Assembly: GCA_036389485.1 (NCBI GenBank)
Contig: DASVPR010000034.1
Coordinates: forward strand, 1-42,456
Reading direction: 5' to 3'
Length of the DNA stretch: 42,456 bases
DNA from: CADCVT01 sp036389485
Lineage (GTDB): Bacteria > Actinomycetota > Thermoleophilia > Solirubrobacterales > Solirubrobacteraceae
The notes under the pieces are model-generated. The model was not told the origin of the DNA, did not search any database, and was given only the letters and a program-made list of their open reading frames with translations. Shown here piece after piece: positions 1 to 8,654 of this stretch (its first letter is position 1; each line of letters opens with the position of its first letter). Made by a program: the position numbers and the translations under genes.

Positions 1-1
1 G

Positions 2-1096
<1,095 letters not shown>

Positions 1097-1120
1097 CCTC
1101 CTCTCCACCCCGCACCCTCG

Positions 1121-1597
1121 ATGGCCGCCGCGCCGGACCACCTCGATCCACTCGCGGCGGCCATCGACTGCTCCTTTCGCTTCCTCGGCCGGCGCGATCG
1201 GACCGTCGCGGAGATCCGCACGCAGCTCGCCCGCCGCGAGTTCGACGCTTCGACGATCGATGCCGCTGTCGCGCAGCTCGTGGAGCAGGGCTACGTCGAC
1301 GACGCCCGGTACGCGCGGCGGTTCGTCGAGGACCGCGTGACGCTCGACGGCTGGGGCAGCGACCGCATCGAGCGCAGGCTGGTGCAGCTCGGCGTCGAGC
1401 GCGAGCACATCTCCGCGGCGCTGCGCGGCCGCGACTTCGGCACCGAGCTCGACGCCGCGATCGCGCTGCTGCGGCGAAGGTGGCGCGAGCCGCCGGCGAC
1501 CGACCGCGAGCGCGATCGCGCCCTCGGCTTCCTCGTCCGCAAGGGCTACGACCTCGAGCTGGCGTACGACGCGATCCGCGAGCACGCTCGGGGGTGA
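1121..1597 (+). CDS. recX: RecX regulatory protein
   Basis: RecX binds RecA filaments and limits their activity. The 158-residue protein has the expected size and is built from three-helix RecX repeats: an early segment with RDRTVAEIRTQL, then LVEQGYVDDARYARRFVEDR (the most conserved RecX block), and a third repeat near the C terminus ending GYDLELAYDAIREHA. It lies 24 bases after recA in the same direction, so co-transcription is likely. The ATG at 1121 has no obvious Shine-Dalgarno sequence, so coupling to recA translation is plausible. The product assignment rests on this context together with the repeat pattern. Confidence 0.93.
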   Translation: MAAAPDHLDPLAAAIDCSFRFLGRRDRTVAEIRTQLARREFDASTIDAAVAQLVEQGYVDDARYARRFVEDRVTLDGWGSDRIERRLVQLGVEREHISAALRGRDFGTELDAAIALLRRRWREPPATDRERDRALGFLVRKGYDLELAYDAIREHARG

Positions 1598-1950
1598 GCA
1601 GCTCTCGGGCGCGAAGGTCCGCGTTGCGCCCGGCCTCGGCGCGCACTACGATCCGGCGCAGCGAAGAGACCGGGCCCGTGAGGGCATGAAAGGGCAGCAA
1701 AAGAGCAGTTTTTGACTCCGAAGCTTCAGACAGCACGAACCGACGAGCCGGACGGGATGCGTCCGGCGCCTCCGGGCGAACCGCGCCCGGTGATGACCCG
1801 AGACATCCACTCGTAGCCTGAAGCGCGGCCGTCGCCGCTCCAGCCTGCCGTCCCGTGCGCCGCACGGGCCCGTTCCCGTCGCTCCAACGACAACGAGAGA
1901 CATGAACGGGGCCCGGCGTGAGCCTGCCCCGCCGGGGAGAGGGAAACGGC
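1598..1950. other. 353-base gap between recX and rny
   Basis: No convincing gene is visible; all ORFs crossing it are out-of-frame extensions of neighbours. It holds a short A/T-richer island (about 1686-1715, with a run of five T at 1709-1713) in otherwise GC-rich sequence. It also holds a TAGCCT hexamer at 1814-1819 that could be a weak -10 element, and the dyad at 1852-1868 listed separately. I did not find a clear -35 box or a hairpin directly followed by the T-run, so neither promoter nor terminator can be firmly placed. The gap probably contains the recA-recX end and the rny promoter and leader. Confidence 0.5.
1852..1868. promoter_or_regulatory. 17-bp palindrome upstream of rny
   Basis: CCCGTGCG-C-CGCACGGG is a perfect inverted repeat of 8-bp arms around one base, 82 bases before the rny ATG. 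It could be a protein-binding dyad or, as RNA, a 6-bp stem with a 5-base loop in the rny leader. In sequence this GC-rich such dyads also occur by chance, so function is unproven. Confidence 0.3.
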
Positions 1951-3390
1951 ATGGAACTGGTGATCGCGGCGGCGGTGGTGGCGACGGGGCTCGTCGTCGC
2001 GGCCGTCGTCTTCCGGCGCCCCGGGGGCTCTCCGCCCGCGGCGTCGACCGGCCGGGGCGGCGGCGGGGGCCCCCGCTCCGGCGAACGCGAGCGCGAGCTC
2101 GAGGATCGCGCCACCGAGCTGCGCCAGCGCGCGGCCGAGCTCGAGCAGCGGGCCGCCGAGCTCGAACGCCGCTCGGCGGAGCTGGTCACGAAGTCGACGA
2201 AGCTCGACGAGGAGCGGCGTGCCCTGGAGGAGCGCCGGCAGGAGCACGAGCGTGCGCTCGAGCGCGTGTCGGGGCTCAGCGCCGCGCAGGCGCGCGCCCA
2301 GCTGGTCAAGGAGGTCGAGGACCGTGCGCGGCACGACGCCGTGAAGGTCCTGCGCCAGATCGAGGAGCAGACCAAGCGCGACGCCGAGCGCCGCGTCCGG
2401 TCGATCCTCGCCGTCGCCATGCAGCGCCTCGCGGCGTCCCACGCCGCGGAGACGACCGTGTCCGTCGTCCAGCTGTCGTCCGACGACATGAAGGGCCGCA
2501 TCATCGGCCGCGAGGGCCGCAACATCCGCGCCCTCGAGAACCTGACGGGGATCGACTTCATCATCGACGACACGCCGAACGCGGTCGTGCTCAGCGGGTT
2601 CGACGGCGTCCGGCGGGAGATCGCGCGGATGACGCTCGAGAAGCTCCTCCAGGACGGGCGCATCCACCCGGCGCGGATCGAGGAGGCCTTCTACCAGGCG
2701 AAGTCCGAGCTGGAGAGCCACATCGTCGAGGCGGGCGAGAACGCCGCGTTCGAGGCGAACGTCCAGGGCCTCCACGCCGAGCTGATCAAGATCCTCGGCC
2801 GGCTGAAGTTCCGCACCTCCTACGGCCAGAACGTGCTCGCGCACTCGGTCGAGTGCGCGCACCTCGCGGCGCTGATGGCCGAGGAGCTCGGCGCGAGCGC
2901 GAAGACCGCGCGGCGCGCGGCGCTGCTGCACGACATCGGCAAGGCGGTCTCGCACGAGGTCGAGGGCCCGCATGCGCTCGTCGGCGGCGAGCTGATGCGC
3001 CGGCACGGCGAGTCCGAGGCGGTCGCCCACGCGGCGGAGGCCCACCACAACGAGGTCGAGCCCCAGACCGTCGAGGCCGTGATCGTCCAGTCCGCGGACG
3101 CGCTCAGCGGCGCCCGCCCGGGCGCCCGCGGCGAGTCGCTCGAGCACTACGTCAAGCGCCTGCGCGAGCTCGAGCACATCGCGGAGCGCCACCCGGGCGT
3201 CGACAAGGTCTACGCGATGCAGGCCGGCCGCGAGATCCGGATCATGGTCGCGCCCGACTCGATCGACGACGACGGCATGACCCTCCTCAGCCACGAGATC
3301 GCCCGCGAGATCGAGCAGGAGCTCGAGTACCCGGGCCAGATCAAGGTCACGGTGATCAGGGAGTCACGCGCGGTCGAGTACGCGCGCTAG
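1951..3390 (+). CDS. rny: Ribonuclease Y
   Basis: Membrane-anchored endoribonuclease that starts decay of many mRNAs. The ATG at 1951 is chosen because GGGGAGAGGG lies 5-10 bases upstream and the product begins directly with the expected N-terminal membrane helix (MELVIAAAVVATGLVVAAVV). An in-frame GTG at 1918 would add 11 residues and has no better ribosome site. Order of parts in the 479 residues: TM helix 1-20, a Gly/Pro-rich stretch, a long charged coiled coil (about 45-165, Glu/Arg repeats), a KH RNA-binding domain with GRIIGREGRN from residue 182, and an HD phosphohydrolase domain with HDIGKA at 327-332. Family architecture is complete. miaB starts 14 bases downstream. Confidence 0.96.
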   Translation: MELVIAAAVVATGLVVAAVVFRRPGGSPPAASTGRGGGGGPRSGERERELEDRATELRQRAAELEQRAAELERRSAELVTKSTKLDEERRALEERRQEHERALERVSGLSAAQARAQLVKEVEDRARHDAVKVLRQIEEQTKRDAERRVRSILAVAMQRLAASHAAETTVSVVQLSSDDMKGRIIGREGRNIRALENLTGIDFIIDDTPNAVVLSGFDGVRREIARMTLEKLLQDGRIHPARIEEAFYQAKSELESHIVEAGENAAFEANVQGLHAELIKILGRLKFRTSYGQNVLAHSVECAHLAALMAEELGASAKTARRAALLHDIGKAVSHEVEGPHALVGGELMRRHGESEAVAHAAEAHHNEVEPQTVEAVIVQSADALSGARPGARGESLEHYVKRLRELEHIAERHPGVDKVYAMQAGREIRIMVAPDSIDDDGMTLLSHEIAREIEQELEYPGQIKVTVIRESRAVEYAR

Positions 3391-3404
3391 CCTCGACCGC
3401 GCCG

Positions 3405-4724
3405 ATGAAGCGCTACCACGTCACCACCTTCGGGTGCCAGATGAACGAGCACGACTCCGAGCGGATGAAGGGCATGCTCGAGTCGCTCGGGTACGCGGAG
3501 GCGGCGACCGCCGAGGACGCCGAGCTGATCCTCTTCAACACGTGCTCGATCCGCGAGAAGGCGGACGACCGCTTCGTCGCGCACCTCAACCAGGCCGCGG
3601 CGCTGAAGCGGCGCGACCCGGAGCGGGTGATCGGGGTCGGCGGGTGCTGGGCGCAGTCGGTCAAGGACCAGGTCTTCCGGCAGTTCCCGTTCGTGGACGT
3701 CGCGTTCGGCCCGGGGCAGGTCCACAAGCTCGCGGAGTTCCTGACCTCCGACTCCCTGACGGCGCAGGGCTACTTCGAGTTCGAGGGCTTCACGGCGGAC
3801 CTGCCGATGAAGCGTGCCCGCGACTTCCAGGCGTGGGTGCAGATCTCCGTGGGCTGCAACTGCCGGTGCTCGTACTGCATCGTGCCGTCGACGCGCGGGC
3901 GCGAGGTCTCGCGCCGGTTCGACGAGCTGGTGAGCGAGGTCGAGCGGCTGGTCGGGGAGGGCGTCCGCGAGGTCACGCTGCTCGGGCAGAACGTCAACTC
4001 ATATGGTCGCGATCTCCGACCGGTCCGTCGCCGGTTCAGCGAGCTGCTGCGCGCGGTCGACGCGACGGGGATCGAGCGCGTGCGCTACACGTCGCCGCAC
4101 CCGAAGGACATGCGCGAGGACGTCGTCCGCGCGCACGCCGAGCTCGGGTCGCTGTGCGAGCACATCCACCTGCCGCTGCAGTCCGGCGCCACGCGGATCC
4201 TGAAGGCGATGCGGCGCACGTACTCGCGCGAGCGCTACCTCGACCGCGTCGCGCTGATCCGCGAGCACGTGCCCGACGTCGCGCTGACCACCGACATCAT
4301 CGTCGGCTTCCCGGGCGAGACCGAAGCCGACTTCGAGGAGACGCTCGCGGTGTGCGAGGAGGTCGGCTACGACGGCGCGTTCACCTTCATCTACTCGCCC
4401 CGGCGCGGGACCGAGGCGGCGCTCATGCAGGACGACCTCGTCCCGCACGCGGTCGCGGTCGAGCGGATGGAGCGGCTCGTCGAGGTCGTGCAGCGGCGCG
4501 CGCGCGAGCGGGCGCAGCGGTTCGTGGGGCGGACGCTCGACGTGCTCGTCGAGGGCGTCTCGCGGACCGACGCCTCGCGGCTGCGCGGGCGCACGCGGCA
4601 CAACAAGGTCGTGAACTTCACCGGCCTCGCCGCGCCCGGCGAGATCGTGCAGGTCGAGATCGCGTCGGCGACGTCGCAGACGCTCGCGGGGGAGGAGTCC
4701 CTGCTTGCCCGCGCGGGCGCCTAG
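3405..4724 (+). CDS. miaB: tRNA-2-methylthio-N6-dimethylallyladenosine synthase
   Basis: Radical SAM methylthiotransferase that adds the methylthio group to i6A at tRNA position 37, the step after MiaA (also in this window, 10709-11593). The 439-residue protein has the N-terminal MTTase domain with TTFGCQMNEHDSE (Cys11) and FNTCSIREKA, which bind the auxiliary [4Fe-4S] cluster. The central radical SAM motif CNCRCSYC has Cys151, Cys155 and Cys158, and a C-terminal TRAM RNA-binding domain follows. Length and motifs match the family. The start ATG is 14 bases after the rny stop; there is no strong ribosome site, but TAGCCT, which includes the rny stop codon, lies 11 bases upstream. Confidence 0.96.
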   Translation: MKRYHVTTFGCQMNEHDSERMKGMLESLGYAEAATAEDAELILFNTCSIREKADDRFVAHLNQAAALKRRDPERVIGVGGCWAQSVKDQVFRQFPFVDVAFGPGQVHKLAEFLTSDSLTAQGYFEFEGFTADLPMKRARDFQAWVQISVGCNCRCSYCIVPSTRGREVSRRFDELVSEVERLVGEGVREVTLLGQNVNSYGRDLRPVRRRFSELLRAVDATGIERVRYTSPHPKDMREDVVRAHAELGSLCEHIHLPLQSGATRILKAMRRTYSRERYLDRVALIREHVPDVALTTDIIVGFPGETEADFEETLAVCEEVGYDGAFTFIYSPRRGTEAALMQDDLVPHAVAVERMERLVEVVQRRARERAQRFVGRTLDVLVEGVSRTDASRLRGRTRHNKVVNFTGLAAPGEIVQVEIASATSQTLAGEESLLARAGA

Positions 4725-4911
4725 CCGCGGCGAGCGGCTGGCCGCCACGCCCGCGGAGTGGCTGCGCTGCTGCCGCGAGCGCGGCTGGGAGCCGGACGAG
4801 CGGCTGGTCGTCGAGCGGCTCCATGCGTTGCGCTCCGCGTTCGGGACCCGCGGCGGGGCGCGCCGGGCGCGGCCGTACGTCGAGGCGCAGCTGCGCCGCC
4901 TCGCCGCCTAG
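4705..4911 (+). CDS. Small hypothetical protein (68 aa)
   Basis: I do not recognise a family. The TTG start at 4705 lies inside the last codons of miaB and is preceded by GGGGGAGGAG ending 7 bases upstream, a good ribosome site, which is the main reason to accept it. The 68-residue product is basic and predicted largely helical, with a double-Cys segment (WLRCCRERGW) and an Arg-rich end. It would be translationally linked to miaB. Its stop shares the CTAG tetramer at 4908-4911 with the stop of the opposing GNAT gene. It could still be a chance ORF in GC-rich DNA. Confidence 0.4.
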   Translation: MPARAPSRGERLAATPAEWLRCCRERGWEPDERLVVERLHALRSAFGTRGGARRARPYVEAQLRRLAA

Positions 4912-5363
4912 AGCGCGACCTCGTACTCGAACCAGATCGTGCGCTCGCCGTCGAAGCGCTCGTAGAGCCGCTGGGCGCGGCGGTTGTTGACGGCGGTCTG
5001 CCAGCTCATCCGTTCGTGGCCGCGGTCCTTCGCGGCGCGCGCCGCCGCCTCGATCAGCGCGTGGCCGACGTTCGTCCCGCGCGCGGCGTCGGACACGAAG
5101 AGGTCGTTCATCACGGCGTGCGGCTCCGCGGCGACCGAGCTGAACGTCCAGTACAGGTTCGCGAAGCCGAGCGCGTCGTTCGTGTCGGGATCGCGCGCGA
5201 TCAGCAGCAGGCCGTCGTCGCCCGGCTCGACGAAGCGCGTCAGGAACGCGCGGTTGTGCTCGTCGTCGCGCGCGCGGCCGGCGTAGAAGCGCTGGTAAGC
5301 GGCGAAGAGGGGCAGGACGTCGCCGAGGTCGTCCTGCGTGGCGGGGTGGATGGCGGGCGGCAT
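4908..5363 (-). CDS. GNAT-family N-acetyltransferase
   Basis: Acetyl-CoA-dependent acetyltransferase of unknown substrate. The 151 residues show the GNAT fold: an N-terminal segment ATQDDLGDVLPLFAAYQRFY, a beta-strand block ending FANLYWTFSS, and the acetyl-CoA loop VSDAARGTNVGHALIEAAAR (motif A). Motif B then follows, with AVNNRRAQRLYERFDGE. It is full length for a single-domain GNAT. The ATG at 5363 is preceded by CGGGGG on the minus strand. It lies 33 bases downstream of the secreted paralogue pair in the same direction and may be cotranscribed with it, but nothing shows a functional link. The substrate cannot be inferred. Confidence 0.9.
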   Translation of the reverse strand: MPPAIHPATQDDLGDVLPLFAAYQRFYAGRARDDEHNRAFLTRFVEPGDDGLLLIARDPDTNDALGFANLYWTFSSVAAEPHAVMNDLFVSDAARGTNVGHALIEAAARAAKDRGHERMSWQTAVNNRRAQRLYERFDGERTIWFEYEVAL

Positions 5364-5396
5364 CCCCCGATGATGCCGCCCGCTCCCGCCCCCGTG

Positions 5397-5837
5397 CTAC
5401 GCGGAGCACACCTCCGGCGCGAGGAAGTACTCCTCGTTCAGCGCGCTGCCCTCGTACCAGGCGCCGTCGGCGCGCACGCAGACCCGGTAATGCTGCCGCG
5501 GGATGTTCTCGAAGACCTGCCCGGTCGCGTAGAACGTCCCCGGGTGGAAGCCCGTGAACACCGACTTGCGGACCGAGCCGTCCGCGCCGCGGATCTCGCA
5601 GACGTCGATCCCCGTCCCGCGCGCGGGCGCCGAAGTGTTCGCGAAGCACTCGAGGCTGATCGTGACCGTCGTCGCGTCGCCGCTGAGCACGCGCGCGTTC
5701 GAGCCCTGGTTCAGCTTGTGGCCGTTGGGCGTGATGTACGAGCCGTTGGCGCTGTAGGTCTCGAGCGCCGCCGCGGGCTGGGCGGCGGCGGCCGTCACGG
5801 CCACCGTCGCGATCGCCGTGGCGAGCTTGGTCCTCAT
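5397..5837 (-). CDS. Secreted Cys-containing protein, second of tandem paralogues
   Basis: Unrecognised secreted protein of 146 residues. It starts with a Sec signal peptide (MRTKLATAIATVAVTAAAA, probable cleavage after AAA in QPAAALE). The mature part of about 120 residues resembles its upstream neighbour throughout: GHKLNQGSNARV, LECFANT, FHPGTF, PRQHYRVCVRA and a terminal VCSA. Four Cys match those of the paralogue (in CFANT, after the central loop, in CVRA and in the terminal CSA), suggesting two conserved disulfides in the extracytoplasmic space. The ATG overlaps the upstream stop as ATGA (5834-5837), so translation of the two is coupled. I know no family for it; it may be an immunoglobulin-like or other small beta domain. 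Confidence 0.8.
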   Translation of the reverse strand: MRTKLATAIATVAVTAAAAQPAAALETYSANGSYITPNGHKLNQGSNARVLSGDATTVTISLECFANTSAPARGTGIDVCEIRGADGSVRKSVFTGFHPGTFYATGQVFENIPRQHYRVCVRADGAWYEGSALNEEYFLAPEVCSA

Positions 5838-6268
5838 GCCGAGCACACCAGCGGGGCCTGCAGGAACGTGCTCTTGCCCTGGATGAGCGCGTTGGCGCGG
5901 ACGCAGATGCGGTAGCGCTGGCGCGGCGCGTCGAGCACGACGCCGGCGCGCGCCGTGAACGTGCCCGGGTTCGCGCCGACGTTCTCGGCGTCGAACCGGG
6001 CGCCGTTCGTGCCGACGATGTAGCAGTCCTGGACGCCGATCGAGACCGAGATCGCGGGCGGCGTCGTGTTCGCGAAGCAGTCGAACTCGATGTCCATGCC
6101 GCTCGCGTCGTCGTTGACGACCCGCGCGGTGGCGCCCTCGTTGAGCTTGTTGCCGTCCGCGTCGGTCGCGGTGTACGCGACGCTGTAGGTCGTGAGCGCC
6201 GCGGCCGGCTGCGCGGCGGCTGCGACGAGCGCTGTCGCGGCGACCGCCGCGATGAGTGTCCTTCTCAT
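5834..6268 (-). CDS. Secreted Cys-containing protein, first of tandem paralogues
   Basis: Unrecognised secreted protein of 144 residues, paralogous to the gene at 5397-5837. The ATG at 6268 is preceded by GAGAGGA five bases upstream, and the product begins with a Sec signal peptide (MRRTLIAAVAATALVAAAA...PAAA). Upstream in-frame extension is possible but would bury the signal peptide, so it is not used. Mature landmarks are TTYSVAYTATDADGNKLNEG, FDCFANT, NPGTF, PRQRYRICVRA and the terminal VCSA; the four Cys align with the paralogue. A GGCGTT-N8-AACGCC stem (6291-6310) lies in the leader. The SOS-type box at 6359-6372 is about 90 bases upstream on the divergent side, so shared control with the radical SAM gene is conceivable but unproven. 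Confidence 0.82.
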   Translation of the reverse strand: MRRTLIAAVAATALVAAAAQPAAALTTYSVAYTATDADGNKLNEGATARVVNDDASGMDIEFDCFANTTPPAISVSIGVQDCYIVGTNGARFDAENVGANPGTFTARAGVVLDAPRQRYRICVRANALIQGKSTFLQAPLVCSA

Positions 6269-6358
6269 TGTGGTCCTCTCCCCCCAGAGTGGCGTTGCTC
6301 CCGAAACGCCGCTCAGCGCTGGAACTTGCGCTTCCGTTCCTTCCGTCGCCATCGTATG

Positions 6359-6372
6359 CGAACATGTGTTCG
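6359..6372. promoter_or_regulatory. SOS box (LexA-type operator)
   Basis: CGAACATGTGTTCG matches the Gram-positive/actinobacterial LexA site, CGAAC-N4-GTTCG, with all ten arm bases perfect. Its last base is the first base of the chosen GTG start of the radical SAM gene, so bound LexA would cover the transcription and translation start. From memory, the homologue Rv2578c is among LexA-controlled genes of Mycobacterium tuberculosis, which supports the assignment. It is the only such site I noticed while reading the window. Confidence 0.8.
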
Positions 6373-8528
6373 TGCGATGGGACAACCTGCGAGTCGACGA
6401 GGAGGAGCGCCGGAGGCTGCGCGGCTACCGCGACGAGGCGGTCGTCCGTCGCTTCGACGCACCCGAGGCTCTCGACACCCGTTTCTATGAGATCAGGGCG
6501 AAATCAGCGCTGAACCGCGTCCCCGACGTCTCCCAGGTCCCGTTCCGGTGGACCATCAATCCGTACCGAGGATGCAGTCATGCTTGCACATACTGCACCG
6601 CTCCGGAAACGCTGATCTTGATGGCGGATGGTCGCACGCGGGCCATCAAGGATCTCGACATCGGTGACCGCATCATCGGGACCGAGATGCGCGGGCGCTA
6701 CAGGCGCTACGTCGAGACCGAAGTCCTGCAGCACTGGCAGACGGTCAAGCCGGCGCACCGCGTCACGCTCGAGGACGGCACCGTCCTCATCACGAGCGGC
6801 GACCACCGGTTTCTCACCCGCCGGGGATGGAAGTACGTTACCGGCAGCGAGCAGGGCCGCGATCGCCGGCCGCACCTCACGCTCAACAACGAGTTGCTCG
6901 GGACAGGGAGGTTCGCGCGTCCGCCGCGGGAGTCGAAGGACTACATGCGCGGCTACCTGTGCGGCATCATCCGGGGGGACGGACATCTGCGGTCAGGCGT
7001 GTATGCACCCCCCGGGCGCGCACCGTACGTCCGGAATGCGTTCAGGCTCGCGCTAGCCGACGAGGAGGCTTTGGAGCGCGCGCAGGAGTACCTGCTCGGC
7101 TTCGGGGTGTGGGCCGCGCGGTTCTCGTTCGCGGCCGCCACCGCGAGGCACCGAGCCATCGATGCGATTCGGACGCAGACTCGTGACACGGTCGAGTCGA
7201 TCATGCGCGTGATCGATTGGCCACTCGATCCGAGCGACGATTGGCGGAAGGGGTTCCTCGCCGGCATCTTCGATGCGGAGGGCTCCTGTGGCCGCGAGGC
7301 CCTCAGGATCTCGAACAAGGACGCGATGATCATCGACTGGACCGCGGCGTCTCTGCGGCACTTCGGGTTCGACGTCGTAGAGGAGCCTCCGCATGTCAAC
7401 GGCGTGCGGTACCTGCGGCTGCGGGGCGGACTGCGCGAGCGGCTTCGCTTCTTCCATTCCACCGACCCGGCGATCACGCGGAAGCGCCAAATCCAGGGGT
7501 TCGCTTTGAAATCGGACGCACGTACGCGCGTCGTCTCGATCGAGAAGCTGAGCGGCGCGGCCGTGATGTACGACATCACCACCGGGACCGGCGACTTCAT
7601 CTCGAACGGCGTCGTGAGCCACAACTGCTTCGCGCGGCCGACGCACAAGTACCTCGACCTCGACGCGGGGCGGGACTTCGAGAAGGAGATCGTGGTCAAG
7701 GTCAACGTGCCCGAGGTGCTGCGGGCCGAGCTGGCGCGCAGGTCGTGGAAGGGCGAGCACGTCGCGATGGGGACGAACACCGACCCGTACCAGTGGGTCG
7801 AGGGGCGCTACCGGCTCATGCGCGGGATCTGGGAGGCGATGCGCGACTTCGCGAACCCGTGCTCGATCCTCACGAAGTCGCCGCTGCTGCTGCGGGACCT
7901 CGACCTGATGAAGGAGGTCGCGGCGGTGACCCACCTGCACGCGAACCTCTCGATCCCGACGATGGATGAGAAGGCGTGGCGCGCGACGGAACCGCACACG
8001 CCGAGCCCGAAGGCGCGGATGGACGCGGTCGCGACGCTGAACGCCGCCGGCATACCGTGCGGGATCCTCGTCGCGCCGCTGATGCCGGGCATCAACGACG
8101 CGCCCGAGCAGGTCGAGCGAATCCTCGAGATGGCGGCGGAGGCGGGCGCGACCGGCATCGGCGGGATCGCGCTGCACCTGCGGGGCGACGTCAAGCAGCT
8201 GTTCATGGACTGGCTGCGCTCGTACCGGCCGGACCTCGTGCCGCGGTACGAGGAGCTCTACCGCCGCGGCGCGTACGCCCCGCCGGCGGAGCGGCGGCGG
8301 CTCGCCGCGCTCGTGCAGCGCGACGAGCTCCGCGTAGGGACCTGGCCACGCGACCTCCGCGGCGTGGCGGCGGTGAACGGGCGCGCGGGAACCGGCCACG
8401 AGGCCCGGGCCGCGGCGGCCGGGGAGCGGGAGAGGCGCGCGGCAGCGGAGCGCGACCGGCGCGCGAAGCTGCAGCGCGCCCAGAGGGAGGAGGCGGTCGC
8501 GGCGGCGGCGCAGCAGGCGTTGTTCTGA
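6372..8528 (+). CDS. Rv2578c-like radical SAM (SPL-type) protein containing an intein
   Basis: Radical SAM protein of the Rv2578c / spore-photoproduct-lyase-like group; substrate unknown, possibly linked to DNA damage. The GTG at 6372 gives MRWDNL, resembling the MRWA start I recall for Rv2578c. The precursor is 718 residues; after removal of the 344-residue intein the mature protein is 374. Host landmarks: ALNRVPDVSQVPFRWTINPY, then the cluster motif split as C68-SHA-C72-TY / C419, followed by ARPTHKYLDLDAG, HVAMGTNTDPYQWVEGRY, SILTKSP, ILVAPLMPGIND and an Ala/Arg-rich tail ending QALF. The third cluster Cys is the +1 residue of the intein, so no [4Fe-4S] cluster should assemble before splicing. 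There is no Shine-Dalgarno sequence; the mRNA may be leaderless. The gene is probably SOS controlled through the overlapping box. Confidence 0.93.
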   Translation: MRWDNLRVDEEERRRLRGYRDEAVVRRFDAPEALDTRFYEIRAKSALNRVPDVSQVPFRWTINPYRGCSHACTYCTAPETLILMADGRTRAIKDLDIGDRIIGTEMRGRYRRYVETEVLQHWQTVKPAHRVTLEDGTVLITSGDHRFLTRRGWKYVTGSEQGRDRRPHLTLNNELLGTGRFARPPRESKDYMRGYLCGIIRGDGHLRSGVYAPPGRAPYVRNAFRLALADEEALERAQEYLLGFGVWAARFSFAAATARHRAIDAIRTQTRDTVESIMRVIDWPLDPSDDWRKGFLAGIFDAEGSCGREALRISNKDAMIIDWTAASLRHFGFDVVEEPPHVNGVRYLRLRGGLRERLRFFHSTDPAITRKRQIQGFALKSDARTRVVSIEKLSGAAVMYDITTGTGDFISNGVVSHNCFARPTHKYLDLDAGRDFEKEIVVKVNVPEVLRAELARRSWKGEHVAMGTNTDPYQWVEGRYRLMRGIWEAMRDFANPCSILTKSPLLLRDLDLMKEVAAVTHLHANLSIPTMDEKAWRATEPHTPSPKARMDAVATLNAAGIPCGILVAPLMPGINDAPEQVERILEMAAEAGATGIGGIALHLRGDVKQLFMDWLRSYRPDLVPRYEELYRRGAYAPPAERRRLAALVQRDELRVGTWPRDLRGVAAVNGRAGTGHEARAAAAGERERRAAAERDRRAKLQRAQREEAVAAAAQQALF
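6594..7625 (+). mobile_element. Intein with LAGLIDADG homing endonuclease
   Basis: In-frame insertion of 344 codons (host precursor residues 75-418). Splicing blocks are complete: block A begins with Cys1 (CTAPETLILMADG), block B has the TSGDHRFL His, block F is MYDITTGTGDFISNG, and block G is VVSHN followed by host Cys+1. A dodecapeptide-type homing endonuclease lies between them with both motifs, GYLCGIIRGDG and GFLAGIFDAEG, each keeping the acidic residue. Everything visible suggests an intein able to splice and perhaps to home. The insertion sits in the most conserved codons of the host gene, the CxxxCxxC motif, a typical choice for homing elements. Intein-bearing members of this protein family are, to my recollection, known in other actinobacteria. 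Confidence 0.95.
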
Positions 8529-8533
8529 GGTGA

Positions 8534-8563
8534 CGCCGCGCGCCGCATTACTCCCGCGCGGCG
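8534..8563. terminator. GC-rich stem-loop between convergent genes
   Basis: A perfect 9-bp inverted repeat, CGCCGCGCG (8534-8542) and CGCGCGGCG (8555-8563), with a 12-base loop sits 5 bases after the radical SAM stop, in the 126-base space between two convergent genes. There is no U-tract on the plus strand, so it is only a possible (bidirectional) terminator. Confidence 0.4.
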
Positions 8564-8654
8564 CGAACCGCCTCGGACCGCGCGGCGCTTGCAACGCGTC
8601 GCGGACCGCGGGCGGGCCCCGCGCCGCGACCCCCGGCCCCGCCGCGCTGCCGGC

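Noticed and set aside
1686..1715. Intrinsic terminator at the T-run after recX
   Set aside because: No stable stem immediately precedes the T-run.
1918..1950. rny start at GTG 1918
   Set aside because: The ATG at 1951 has the ribosome site and starts directly with the membrane helix.
5397..6365. A single 322-residue minus-strand protein covering both secreted paralogues
   Set aside because: Only its C-terminal half is in the frame of the second paralogue; the first paralogue is in another frame with its own signal peptide and ribosome site.
6192..6371. Longer N terminus for the radical SAM protein, starting at 6192
   Set aside because: It would run antisense through the neighbouring signal peptide gene and across the SOS box; the GTG at 6372 fits the recalled Rv2578c start.
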